DNA of 28,813 bases, from contig JAEORG010000388.1 in the NCBI GenBank assembly GCA_016841005.1, positions 1 through 28,813 on the forward strand, given 5' to 3'. How positions within the stretch are numbered: position 1 is the first letter of the stretch; each line of letters starts with the position of its first letter. Below, piece after piece: positions 1 to 8,647 of the stretch. Source of the DNA: Candidatus Thorarchaeota archaeon (lineage in GTDB: Archaea > Asgardarchaeota > Thorarchaeia > Thorarchaeales > Thorarchaeaceae). The notes below the pieces were generated by a model. The model was given only the letters and a program-made list of their open reading frames with translations, made no database searches and had not been told where the DNA came from. Made by a program: the position numbers and the translations under genes.

Positions 1-29
1 AGTATATTTGGTGAAGCAGATTACTGAAG

Positions 30-233
30 ATGACAATATCAGATTTAGATCACTTTGCTATTGAAGGATTAGATTCTAAGACTTCAAAGAGTATACCATG
101 GTTTCATAACAAGAATCTACTATGGTTGTTAGCGGATGCATACTATTACATTACAGGGAATCCTCTATCCGTATCTGTAGCTCATCCATCCAAGAGTAAA
201 CCTCAGAGTGCCAAGGAGAATTTCCTCTATTGA
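30..233 (+). CDS. small hypothetical protein (67 aa)
   Basis: Unrecognised. The ATG at 30 is followed by 67 codons ending in TGA at 231-233, one base before the stop codon of the convergent aldo/keto reductase. An in-frame TGA at 12-14 means this frame does not simply continue a gene from upstream. The middle is rich in aromatic residues and reads WLLADAYYYITGN, and codon choice resembles neighbouring genes, so it may be truly translated. No strong ribosome binding site is visible. Bases 2-64 in another frame read VYLVKQITEDDNIRFRSLCY then stop, which could be the tail of an upstream gene and would overlap this ORF. It could also be a remnant of a longer frameshifted gene. Confidence is low. 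Confidence 0.35.
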   Translation: MTISDLDHFAIEGLDSKTSKSIPWFHNKNLLWLLADAYYYITGNPLSVSVAHPSKSKPQSAKENFLY

Positions 234-234
234 T

Positions 235-1230
235 TCATCGCATATTCTCATCGAATATGTTTGGTGCATAGGTTCTTGGCCACTCCGGAGTGTTGTCTAG
301 AATGTCCTCAATCTCATCGAGAGTTGGTTTTGTGAGAACTACATCTGATGCCTTTACATTTTCAATTACATGATCAGGTTTAGTAGCTCCAATCAAAACA
401 GCTGAAATCTCAGGTCTTCTAAGAATCCAGGCTAATGCTAATTGTGTCATTGAGATATCCATAGTTTCTGCAATACCAGTGAGTTTGACAATCTTCTCTC
501 TGACTTCATCAGTGAGGTATTTCAAGAATCCTTCAGACCGGCTTCCACGACTTCCTTCTGGAATCCCATCATTGTACTTTCCAGTGAGGATTCCTTGGTA
601 TAATGGACTCCAGATGGTGAACCCCATTCCGTGAGTCTTTGCAACTCCCATTATCTCAACTTCTATGTGTCTGAAGAGCATGTTATACATTGGCTGTTCG
701 ACAATAGGTCTTTGAAGTCCATGCTCCTTAGCAATCGCATTGACTCGTTCCAACTGTGCCGCTGTCCAAGTTGATGTTCCCCAGTATAGGATCTTACCAG
801 AATGAACTAAGTCATCCATTGTGTCAACTGTTTCTCTTAGTGGTGTCAAATGATCGTACCTGTGTAAGAAGTAGATGTCTAGATGATCTGTTCCTAATCT
901 CTCGAGGGTCCCATCGATTGCATTCATGACATTCTTACGACCATTTCCCCAATCTGTTACTGCTTCACTAGTTGGCCAGAATACCTTGCTTGAAATAACA
1001 AGGTTCTTTCTATTGATGCTCTCTTCACGAAGCCATTCACCAATGACAGATTCTGATTTACCCATCGCATAGATTTCAGCAGTATCGATGAAATTGATGC
1101 CTTGTTCAAGTGCAGTATTCATACATTGCTTCGCGATGTTGTTCTCCACTGAACCACCGTATGTCAGCCATGAGCCAAGGGATAGTTCAGAAACTTTCAA
1201 TCCACTTTTTCCGACTCGTCGATATTTCAC
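235..1230 (-). CDS. aldo/keto reductase, Kv-beta-like (AKR6-type) family
   Basis: NADP(H)-dependent carbonyl reductase of the (beta/alpha)8 barrel superfamily, predicted cytosolic. At 331 residues it has the usual family length. The N-terminus carries the typical YRRVGKSGLKVSELSLGSW signature. The catalytic tetrad is intact: Asp49 and Tyr54 in FIDTAEIY, Lys82 in ISSKVFW and His123 in FLHRYD. WSPLYQGILTGKY and the late VLIGATKPDHVIENV segment match the cofactor-binding region; the pattern is closest to the Kv-beta/YghZ-like group. The start is GTG at 1230, chosen because GGGAG lies six bases upstream (1237-1241, minus strand) and a TATA-like AT run follows at 1263-1271. Substrate cannot be deduced. 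It stands alone, divergent from the surface-protein genes. Confidence 0.92.
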   Translation of the reverse strand: MKYRRVGKSGLKVSELSLGSWLTYGGSVENNIAKQCMNTALEQGINFIDTAEIYAMGKSESVIGEWLREESINRKNLVISSKVFWPTSEAVTDWGNGRKNVMNAIDGTLERLGTDHLDIYFLHRYDHLTPLRETVDTMDDLVHSGKILYWGTSTWTAAQLERVNAIAKEHGLQRPIVEQPMYNMLFRHIEVEIMGVAKTHGMGFTIWSPLYQGILTGKYNDGIPEGSRGSRSEGFLKYLTDEVREKIVKLTGIAETMDISMTQLALAWILRRPEISAVLIGATKPDHVIENVKASDVVLTKPTLDEIEDILDNTPEWPRTYAPNIFDENMR

Positions 1231-1262
1231 GATTATCTCCCAGAAGCTAGCTCTAACTTAAC

Positions 1263-1271
1263 AATATATAA
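1263..1271 (-). promoter_or_regulatory. TATA-like promoter element for the aldo/keto reductase
   Basis: On the minus strand this reads TTATATATT, about 33-41 bases upstream of the GTG start. An archaeal TATA box here would place transcription start near 1240, giving a short leader that just holds the GGGAG ribosome binding site. Confidence 0.4.
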
Positions 1272-1315
1272 TTTTACTAATGGTATCTTTATGTTCCATA
1301 CGAGTGTCAGAATAC

Positions 1316-1354
1316 TTTCCGGTCTTAACTCCGGAAAAGAATCTTGCTTATAGT
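1316..1354 (+). promoter_or_regulatory. inverted-repeat operator plus TATA-like box upstream of FG-GAP gene
   Basis: A perfect inverted repeat TTTCCGG (1316-1322) / CCGGAAA (1331-1337) with an 8-base spacer lies nine bases upstream of CTTATAGT (1347-1354). The same arrangement, TTTCCG-N10-CGGAAA-N9-CTTATAGT, recurs before the NosD-like gene at 5604-5642. CTTATAGT is read as the TATA box and the repeat as the site of a dimeric regulator. Being upstream of the TATA box, the position suits an activator or a repressor that hinders TFB/TBP. Functional role is inference. Confidence 0.6.
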
Positions 1355-1450
1355 AAACCTTGGTTTAGATTGTATCACACTTCCATGTGAACATTAGGAT
1401 TACTAGAAGTGAAATTCAACAAGTTGATTGTGAAGAGGGATGAAGTAAGA

Positions 1451-3508
1451 ATGAAGCGGGAAGTTGCTCTTTCAGTTGTGGTCATGGGAATTTTACTGGC
1501 ATCTGTGTTTTGGCAATCAGGAATGGCAGCTAAACCACCAAAAGCTAGTCTTAGTGTCAATACTTCTGAACCAGTGGATGGTGTAGTAGTAGAGACTGGT
1601 GGTTCGTTTGATGTAGTAGGAATTGTTAACGCTATTAAAGGAGATGCAGGTGCGGTTCGAGTTTATGTGCAGTTCTCATATGGAGAAGACACGTCCAATT
1701 TCGAAAATGTTGATGGTAATACCCTTAGTATTGTAAACGGTCAGCAACCTTACTCTACTGCTTTACTCAACGGAGAGAGTGTTTCTGTATCATGGACCCT
1801 CACTGGACAACCTGGAACCTATGAGATAAGGGTTTACGCTGTTGCGGACCTTGCCAAATCTGGTAGCTCAAATTCTGTAACAGTAATAATTGAAGCTCCA
1901 CCTCCTCCACCAGGAGTATTCCTTATCTCTGGTGAAAATCAAGACTCATCTATTGGATATGGAAGTTCATCAGGAACTTATTCTAACACATTTTATGATG
2001 ATGGAGTATATGAGATTCTATCAGAAGAGAAGAACGCACATGGTACCAAGAAACCTGTGGATGATTCTACTGAACTAGGTTGGATTTTTGAGTTTAATCT
2101 ACCAACTCCTCGGTCAACAACTACTTTCTACTTCTATGGGTATGCTGAATTCCCTGAAGGTGACAGTGATACCACCTTCTTAGTTCAGGAGGAATTGGGG
2201 GGTTCATGGAGTACAATTCTGGAAATATCTCATATAAGCCAAAATAAGATTCTATATTCCGAATTATCTGACCTAACCAGTCCATCAGTTAGTCTTCGTA
2301 TTGTAGATGATGATCAGTCTATCGGGAACAAGATACTATCATCATTATACATTGATCAAGCTTTTATCGGGGGAGATGATTATGAAGCTCCAATTAGTGG
2401 AATAGAGATTCTTACAGCCCCGTATACTTGCCATAGATTCCAAGCTTGGGAGAATTACGGGAACAATTGGTATCATGATACTGATATACCGATAACTTCT
2501 GCAGCTGCTACGGACATCGGAATTGTCGACTTGGACTTTGACGGACATAATGAATTAGTTGTTGCTAAAACGATGAGCGAAATACATGGAACAGGCATCG
2601 TTGAGATATTTGACATGGATTTGGGTACTTCTCCTGTCGATACACTCGTTCTTCCAGAACCAATTGTTGCAGCGGTTATGTCAATTGCAGTGGGTAATTT
2701 TGATGATGACCCTGACCTAGAGATTGCAGGCGCTGCAGCTTATGGTGGCGCTGTAATCTGGGATAAAGTGGACGGAAAATACCAAGTCGCCTTAATGTTG
2801 CTTGAGGACTCAGTCGTTGATTTAGTCAATGCGGGTAATCTGGATGCAGATGATGAACTCGAAATTGTATTCGCTAATGGATTTGACCCAGTTCTCTGCG
2901 AGGTGATGTTATATGACTTTGATTCGACATTGGGTACTTGGATAAATACTGCAAATTGCTCTAACTTTTCATCGCCAGACGATGAGTATAGATTCTTCTA
3001 CAATCTGGAGATTTGTGATATTGATAGTGATGGTATAGGGGAACTATATGTCAACTATATGGGAGGTTTATTCCGAATCCTCTGTTACACTAATGGTGAA
3101 CTGGTAGATTTCTGGCCAACACCAAATCTTGTTACATACGGAGATGTTGGTTGCAGTTTTGTACTGGGTGATATTACAAATGATGGAAAACTAGATCTTG
3201 TATTCTATACGCCATTCTTAGCGACTGGAACTGGTTTTCGAATTTTCGAGTTCGATTCAGTACACGGATTCGTGAATACCTACAACATCAGCAATCCCGG
3301 AATGTCGAACCTCTTCGGAGATCAGATGGCTATCGGAGATATTGATGGAGATATGTTGAATGAACTTGTAGTTTCAGGTGGTCCTGGTGGCATCTATTCA
3401 GAAGGAAAGTTATACATCTTCAGATTCGATACACTAATCTTCAGCGCAGATTTGAATGCCAATGAATCTAACTCCGTGGCAATTGGTGACTATGATAATG
3501 ATGCATAA
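1451..3508 (+). CDS. secreted FG-GAP/VCBS beta-propeller protein, C-terminus ends mid-repeat
   Basis: Predicted exported protein of 685 residues. The start chosen is ATG 1451, giving a classic signal peptide (MKRE, then hydrophobic to about residue 25) with GAGGGA ten bases upstream. A longer GTG start at 1409 merely adds 14 charged residues. After the signal come an Ig-like segment (about 25-145), a proline run, a beta-sandwich-like region (about 155-305) and FG-GAP/VCBS repeats to the end, recognisable by Ca2+ loops such as DLDFDGHNELVVA, DIDSDGIGELYV, DITNDGKLDLVFY and DIDGDMLNELVVSGG. The last repeat stops after GDYDNDA, so the propeller blade is incomplete. There is no C-terminal membrane anchor, unlike the other surface proteins in this window. 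A role in ligand binding or adhesion is inferred from the fold only. Confidence 0.75.
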   Translation: MKREVALSVVVMGILLASVFWQSGMAAKPPKASLSVNTSEPVDGVVVETGGSFDVVGIVNAIKGDAGAVRVYVQFSYGEDTSNFENVDGNTLSIVNGQQPYSTALLNGESVSVSWTLTGQPGTYEIRVYAVADLAKSGSSNSVTVIIEAPPPPPGVFLISGENQDSSIGYGSSSGTYSNTFYDDGVYEILSEEKNAHGTKKPVDDSTELGWIFEFNLPTPRSTTTFYFYGYAEFPEGDSDTTFLVQEELGGSWSTILEISHISQNKILYSELSDLTSPSVSLRIVDDDQSIGNKILSSLYIDQAFIGGDDYEAPISGIEILTAPYTCHRFQAWENYGNNWYHDTDIPITSAAATDIGIVDLDFDGHNELVVAKTMSEIHGTGIVEIFDMDLGTSPVDTLVLPEPIVAAVMSIAVGNFDDDPDLEIAGAAAYGGAVIWDKVDGKYQVALMLLEDSVVDLVNAGNLDADDELEIVFANGFDPVLCEVMLYDFDSTLGTWINTANCSNFSSPDDEYRFFYNLEICDIDSDGIGELYVNYMGGLFRILCYTNGELVDFWPTPNLVTYGDVGCSFVLGDITNDGKLDLVFYTPFLATGTGFRIFEFDSVHGFVNTYNISNPGMSNLFGDQMAIGDIDGDMLNELVVSGGPGGIYSEGKLYIFRFDTLIFSADLNANESNSVAIGDYDNDA

Positions 3509-3534
3509 ATCAATCTAAATTCAAGGCGAAGTGA

Positions 3535-3557
3535 CGAATTAGAGAAGTCCTTATAGT
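3535..3557 (+). promoter_or_regulatory. TATA-like box CTTATAGT with degenerate upstream element
   Basis: CTTATAGT at 3550-3557 is identical to the boxes before the genes at 1451 and 5694. Nine bases upstream is CGAATT (3535-3540), a degenerate match to the CGGAAA found at that position in the other two. A weak inverted repeat AATTC (3518-3522) / GAATT (3536-3540) is present instead of TTTCCG-N10-CGGAAA. Confidence 0.45.
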
Positions 3558-3610
3558 CAGGTGTGGAGATAGAAGGGGTTACTGGAGGTAATTCATCAGA
3601 AGGTGGGTTA

Positions 3611-5617
3611 ATGAATGAAAAAACGCGAGCAAAGGGCAACTGCTTCAGAAGAAATTCCAAAGCATACAACTCTCTCGCTTTGTTCGTGCTAATTTATTTT
3701 GTATTCACCATTCCTCCAGAATTGATTGCTCGTAATCCAAGCACATATGCTTTTGCCGCTGAAATCTCCTTTACACCATCTTCAAATCCATTCCAAACTA
3801 ATGATCAGAATATTCTTCTGTTTTCAGATACCTTCGAAACCACTCCCTATGGCTTCGATCAAAGAATCTGGACAGAGCTGCCAAATAGTAATGGCACGAG
3901 TTGGGAAGATAATGAATATCTTGTTCTACAAGGTGATCCTTTCTCATTTACGGGTATTCAGTCCAAGTTAGAACTCAATCCTGATGTCTATGTGATAGGA
4001 CCTGGTAGCCCAACAGTGAGTAATGCAAACGGTTTGATTGCTGACTTTGAGTTTACTTTTACCTGTGGAAACACTTACTTCGGAATTGGATGGGTAGACA
4101 CTAGTTCATTCTCAATTGATAATTGGACGGGAAACTTCAGATGTGCAACTAATGGAATATACCTGGACTATTGGGATGGCGGAATTCACATGGTTGCGTG
4201 CTCTCAGGGTAAGAGAACTGTACTTGTTATACCTGAGCTCTCACTCTATGAAACGCATAATTTCAGGCTTATTTGGAGAGATTCTATTGTCATTCTCTTG
4301 ATTGATGGCGAGATTGAGTGCTGTATTTCTGATAACATACCAATGGAATGTATGCCTTTTGTGATATCATCAGCAGAATTTGACGATAGAGTAGGGATAG
4401 ATGAATTTAAGCTCTGTGAGGTAACTATGCTAACCTTTGGCTATTTAGACTATCCTGAATCTGCTTTACCCATCTTGTTATGGCCTCAGAATGGTTCTCA
4501 TATTCTAGAGAACAGTTGGTTATCCTTTGAAATCTATGGAGGTTCTGAAAAGCTACAATATAGCTGGGATTATAGAGGTTGGTATGAAAGATCAGAACCT
4601 TGGGATATCAGAGTTCCAGACGAACAGGGTGAACATATTCTTCAGATCGAGGTGGAAAATTACAATGGGGATGTCACAAAACAATGCTATTGTTTCTACA
4701 CCGAACATCAGGTTTCACATTATGATGTGTATGAATTAACTGAATCACCTGAGATTAATGGGATTATAGAATCGTGGGAAAGGGATGCAGCGTCAGAAAA
4801 TAACATGTTGTTTCTCAGAGAGGATGGAGCTGCAGATCCAGCAATGATGAGTATCGGTTTTCTCAATAATTCGATATATTTAGGATTGGAAACTCAAATT
4901 CCTGACGGACTATATACATCAATTTCGATGTTTATTGATGCAGATGGAAGTGGAATTTGGGGAGACACTACTCAAGGAAGCATACTAGATTATCAAATAA
5001 ATGTGGGAGCTCCCTCTGCTTTGGATAATAATGAGGGGGTCGTATTCTGCGATGGCACAAACTCTTCCTTTCAGGACAATAATATCAATACTTCAGTTGG
5101 CACTAGGAATGGAATGATTTCACTAGAAACTTTGATTGCTACAGACACCCTATTGGAAGAAACAGCCCAATTTTGTTTCAGTATTACAATAAAACAAGGT
5201 GGTGTTTCGAGCTTCTATCCAGTGAATATTCTTTCAGAAACCCCCCAAGTGCTTGCAAGTGTAAAGAATCTTGGCGTAAAGCCTTTGAATTCATCATTCA
5301 TTCCTGCTTTGATGATTGGACTTGGAATACTGACAACTGGTATCATTTCAAAAGTTTATAGAAAATCCAAAAAAGGATTACACCTCATGAGCGCTACCTT
5401 ACAGGAGGAAGCACTTGAGAGAGTACGTACACTGGTTCTTTCGTATCCAAGAGCGAAACTAGAGAAACTACGTAGGATGTCTGGTCTTCAAGAAACTGAG
5501 TTTGAATCTGCATTACTTCAACTTATTCAAGACCACCTTGTCGATGTTGAGATTACACCTGATGGTGAGATGATTCGTGGGTTCAATAAACAGAGTCGTA
5601 GAGTTTCCGGTATATAA
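3611..5617 (+). CDS. membrane protein with lectin-like ectodomain and cytoplasmic winged-helix-like domain
   Basis: Not a named family. The start chosen is ATG 3611 (668 residues), with AGGTGG four bases upstream; a GTG at 3563 would add 16 residues ahead of the signal segment and lies too close to the CTTATAGT box. Visible architecture: basic N-terminus and hydrophobic segment (about 20-40); concanavalin/LamG-like beta region (about 70-270); Ig-like segment (about 290-365); a CBM9/DOMON-like sandwich beginning SPEINGIIESWE (about 378-555); membrane helix ALMIGLGILTTGIIS (about 563-581); then an 87-residue cytoplasmic tail. Residues about 598-657 look like a winged helix: helix ERVRTLVLSYP, helix AKLEKLRRMSG, helix ETEFESALLQLIQ, then a strand-turn-strand wing around VEITPDGEMIRG. 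This suggests a one-component membrane sensor that could act on DNA directly. Function is inferred, not demonstrated. Confidence 0.7.
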   Translation: MNEKTRAKGNCFRRNSKAYNSLALFVLIYFVFTIPPELIARNPSTYAFAAEISFTPSSNPFQTNDQNILLFSDTFETTPYGFDQRIWTELPNSNGTSWEDNEYLVLQGDPFSFTGIQSKLELNPDVYVIGPGSPTVSNANGLIADFEFTFTCGNTYFGIGWVDTSSFSIDNWTGNFRCATNGIYLDYWDGGIHMVACSQGKRTVLVIPELSLYETHNFRLIWRDSIVILLIDGEIECCISDNIPMECMPFVISSAEFDDRVGIDEFKLCEVTMLTFGYLDYPESALPILLWPQNGSHILENSWLSFEIYGGSEKLQYSWDYRGWYERSEPWDIRVPDEQGEHILQIEVENYNGDVTKQCYCFYTEHQVSHYDVYELTESPEINGIIESWERDAASENNMLFLREDGAADPAMMSIGFLNNSIYLGLETQIPDGLYTSISMFIDADGSGIWGDTTQGSILDYQINVGAPSALDNNEGVVFCDGTNSSFQDNNINTSVGTRNGMISLETLIATDTLLEETAQFCFSITIKQGGVSSFYPVNILSETPQVLASVKNLGVKPLNSSFIPALMIGLGILTTGIISKVYRKSKKGLHLMSATLQEEALERVRTLVLSYPRAKLEKLRRMSGLQETEFESALLQLIQDHLVDVEITPDGEMIRGFNKQSRRVSGI

Positions 5618-5642
5618 AACGGAAAGAGGTAGCTCTTATAGT
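5604..5642 (+). promoter_or_regulatory. inverted-repeat operator plus TATA-like box upstream of NosD-like gene
   Basis: TTTCCG (5604-5609), ten bases, CGGAAA (5620-5625), nine bases, then CTTATAGT (5635-5642). Arm sequence, arm spacing and distance to the TATA-like box are identical to 1316-1354. The left arm overlaps the last codons of the upstream gene, whose TAA is at 5615-5617. That a site inside coding sequence has kept this exact spacing makes chance less likely. Confidence 0.6.
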
Positions 5643-5693
5643 TCGGAAATAATATGTTTAGAATAGACATTTTGCGTGATGAGGGAGGTATCT

Positions 5694-8633
5694 GTGAAGA
5701 AAATACTAGTAATGGTTTCAATTGTTTGGATTTTCCTGCTGCTCTTAGCGATGGTGCCTAATTCTACTCCAGTACTGGATGACAATGAATCGAATGCCCG
5801 TATCATACCAAATGATGATAATCTTGCAGGACCACCATCTGTGGGCGATTGGATTATCTCAAATGAAACAACTCTATCTGGCCAGACATTTAATGTAAAG
5901 GGACGAGTATACGTAACAGCAGGAGGCCATTTAACATTGGTAAGCTGTGATGTAACAATGCATTCTCAAACGGACTGGTGGACTGATCCTGAGGTGTGTT
6001 GCATTATTGTGGCAGAGGGGGGGTACCTCACCTTGACTAATACACATATTCATTCTGGAACTCAGTATAGATGGTATATATCAGCAGATGGAGGGTCTGG
6101 TGTCAATATTCAAGGTTGTACTTTTGAAGGCAATTACCCAATTCCTGATGAGAACTACGGAACAAATGCATTGTTGAGTCTTGGAGGATGGCCAACATAT
6201 TTGCCATTAGAATATGCAATCATCAAAAACAATGTGCTCAACGGGATTGAAGGTGCCGGTATTTATGTTTCTTCGGACAATGCTGAGGTTACTGGTAATT
6301 CTATAACAAATGTCTATAGCTATGGAATTGAAGTTGTAAGCTGTCCATATGCAAATATCACTTACAATACAATTACAAATGTCGGAACAGATCTCAGCCT
6401 GAACACTGGTGCAATATGGGGGGGAACTGGAATGGTGTTGGGAAATTGTGATAATGTAATGGTTTCCAATAACACCATAATAAATCCCGCAACAAGAGGA
6501 TTCGCATGGACAATGGGTACTTTTTCATATGTCCCATTTTGTTCCGGTTTGCGAGAGTTTGAAGGGAATACAGTAAATGGAGAAGAAATAGCCTTCTTTC
6601 AGGATAGCTCGGATATTGTAGTTGGATCAGGTATCAATGAAGCAATTGTGCACAATTGTGAAAATGTGACGTTTGATGGCTTTAGTGGCACATCAATTGC
6701 AGTCACATACAGCGTTGGAATCACGATAAAGAACTCAGAATTCACAATATGCCCATTGGATGTTTCATATTCAGGAAATGTACTGATTGAGAATAATCTC
6801 ATTCAGAATGTTCGTTTTGGAGACTCAGTTTCAGTGCAAAGATGTTCTAATGTCCATATTAGAGATAACCTTCTTAATCAATCACCAAGTCGAGTAGGTG
6901 GCATTTACAGTAGATGGTCTTCACATACTGTTGTAGAGAATAATTCTGTTTGGAATTCTATCCGATGGGGAATAACAGTAATGGATGATGAGGATGTGTT
7001 AGTTACAGGGAATAAGGTATATGAAAGTGGAATAGCAGGCATTGTTTCATGGAGAAGTAGTTCAGCTGATATTAGCAACAATGAAGTGTATGATTCTAGA
7101 GCAACATCATACTCATATGCTCTGAACTTATACACTGGTTATTGTGGAATTGATGTTCAGGGATGTGACGGTATAAGCATCAATGACAATCTTGTCAGTA
7201 ACTCATTCTGCGATGCCATTTGGCTTGATTCATCTAACGATGCGACTGTTAGTGGTAATTATGTTGAAGATGCAAATGGAAGAGGGATATGTGTAGTTGA
7301 TTCTTTGCGTCCTGTAATAGAGGATAATTACATCACGAATATCACATGGATTGGACTAGAAGTCTTCTCTTGCTCAGAAGCAAGCATCAGTAATATTGTC
7401 CTTATGGATATACGTGGTGTATCAGTCCTCTGGCATAATAAGTTTGTTAACCAAAGAATCAATAGTTTTGATAATGTTACTCTGGACGGAAAGCAGATCG
7501 TAGTGTACCAAGACCATGAATCACTAAAGGTAGATCAAGAGAACATATCAGGAGCCATACTAATAAACTGCTCTCACTCAAGAATCGAAGGTCTTGAGGG
7601 TAATTTCGTTTCGGTTTTACATTCAGATGATGTCATAGTTAGGTCCTGTGATTTCAGTGGAGCAGGACCTGGATTTTCATATTGTTCTAATGTGACTGTT
7701 GCCTCGTGTACAGTAGAAGATACACCTTTCAGAAATATGACAGTATACAGAGGATACTTGTTTTTCGGAATTATAGGCATCACAATGTATTCGTGTGAAA
7801 ATGCACTTGTTGTCAACAACCAGCTCAACAATACTGGAAGAGGAGGAATTGATGTCTTCCATTCAATACCTGCCCGTATCATCGGAAATGAGATTACGAA
7901 TTCAGGGATGGATGGAATTTCTCTATGGCAGACAAGAGAAGCCACAGTCGTAGGCAACTATGTAAACGATACGTGGGGGCATTCAATCACCTTAGATAGT
8001 GCGTCGAAGTCGAAGGTTTACCTTAACTACTTCGGATATTCAGGAAATACATCCATTGGTATCCAAGGGTCTAGTAGTCAGTTAACATGGGATAATGGTA
8101 CACATGGGAATTCTTACTTTGATTACGAAGGTATTGACCAAGATAATGACGGTATAGGGGACACACCTTATCTTATCGATGAGGGAAATACAGACTACTA
8201 TCCGTTAGTAGATTCCACATCCATTGACCTACATGTTAATAGTCTATTATCAAATGGACCACTGATAGGTAATGTCACTGTGGGTCCTTCTTCTATAGTA
8301 GCCTCAGGTAATGCAACATTCAATGCAACTGTTGTTGCAGAATACTCTGTTGCGTCAGTGTTACTCTCATACTCGTATGATGGCGGTATAACATGGACAA
8401 ATGTAACTATGACTTATCTTGATGGCATCTGGACAGTCACGCTCACGGAGATTCCAGGAGGTAATCTACTCTATCGAGTTTATGCAATGGATAGTCTTGG
8501 AAATTGGGCGGTCGGCGATCAGGAGGAGATTTCTATTCCTATAATGGATATTTTGACTATCGGCCTAGTCACTGGAATAGGGGTGATTCTAGTTGTTGTT
8601 TTAGTGATACTATTGAAAAAACGAAGAACGTGA
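5694..8633 (+). CDS. NosD-like right-handed parallel beta-helix surface protein, C-terminally membrane-anchored
   Basis: Predicted cell-surface protein of 979 residues. GTG 5694 is preferred over GTG 5676 or ATG 5679 because GGGAGGT sits four bases upstream and the product begins MKKILVMVSIVWIFLLLLAM, a clean signal peptide; the longer starts translate the ribosome binding site itself. Most of the protein (about 60-800) is parallel beta-helix repeats with the N-N/G-x-I ladder (NNVLNGIEGAGIYV, ENNLIQNV, GNYVEDANGRGICVV). DQDNDGIGDTPYLID is the usual NosD-type end of the helix. A short Ig-like module follows (SYSYDGGITWTNVTM), then a membrane helix (about 954-974) and the basic tail KKRRT. Such proteins bind or cleave polysaccharides, but no catalytic triad can be assigned here. 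Confidence 0.85.
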   Translation: MKKILVMVSIVWIFLLLLAMVPNSTPVLDDNESNARIIPNDDNLAGPPSVGDWIISNETTLSGQTFNVKGRVYVTAGGHLTLVSCDVTMHSQTDWWTDPEVCCIIVAEGGYLTLTNTHIHSGTQYRWYISADGGSGVNIQGCTFEGNYPIPDENYGTNALLSLGGWPTYLPLEYAIIKNNVLNGIEGAGIYVSSDNAEVTGNSITNVYSYGIEVVSCPYANITYNTITNVGTDLSLNTGAIWGGTGMVLGNCDNVMVSNNTIINPATRGFAWTMGTFSYVPFCSGLREFEGNTVNGEEIAFFQDSSDIVVGSGINEAIVHNCENVTFDGFSGTSIAVTYSVGITIKNSEFTICPLDVSYSGNVLIENNLIQNVRFGDSVSVQRCSNVHIRDNLLNQSPSRVGGIYSRWSSHTVVENNSVWNSIRWGITVMDDEDVLVTGNKVYESGIAGIVSWRSSSADISNNEVYDSRATSYSYALNLYTGYCGIDVQGCDGISINDNLVSNSFCDAIWLDSSNDATVSGNYVEDANGRGICVVDSLRPVIEDNYITNITWIGLEVFSCSEASISNIVLMDIRGVSVLWHNKFVNQRINSFDNVTLDGKQIVVYQDHESLKVDQENISGAILINCSHSRIEGLEGNFVSVLHSDDVIVRSCDFSGAGPGFSYCSNVTVASCTVEDTPFRNMTVYRGYLFFGIIGITMYSCENALVVNNQLNNTGRGGIDVFHSIPARIIGNEITNSGMDGISLWQTREATVVGNYVNDTWGHSITLDSASKSKVYLNYFGYSGNTSIGIQGSSSQLTWDNGTHGNSYFDYEGIDQDNDGIGDTPYLIDEGNTDYYPLVDSTSIDLHVNSLLSNGPLIGNVTVGPSSIVASGNATFNATVVAEYSVASVLLSYSYDGGITWTNVTMTYLDGIWTVTLTEIPGGNLLYRVYAMDSLGNWAVGDQEEISIPIMDILTIGLVTGIGVILVVVLVILLKKRRT

Positions 8634-8647
8634 TACATACAAATCGC

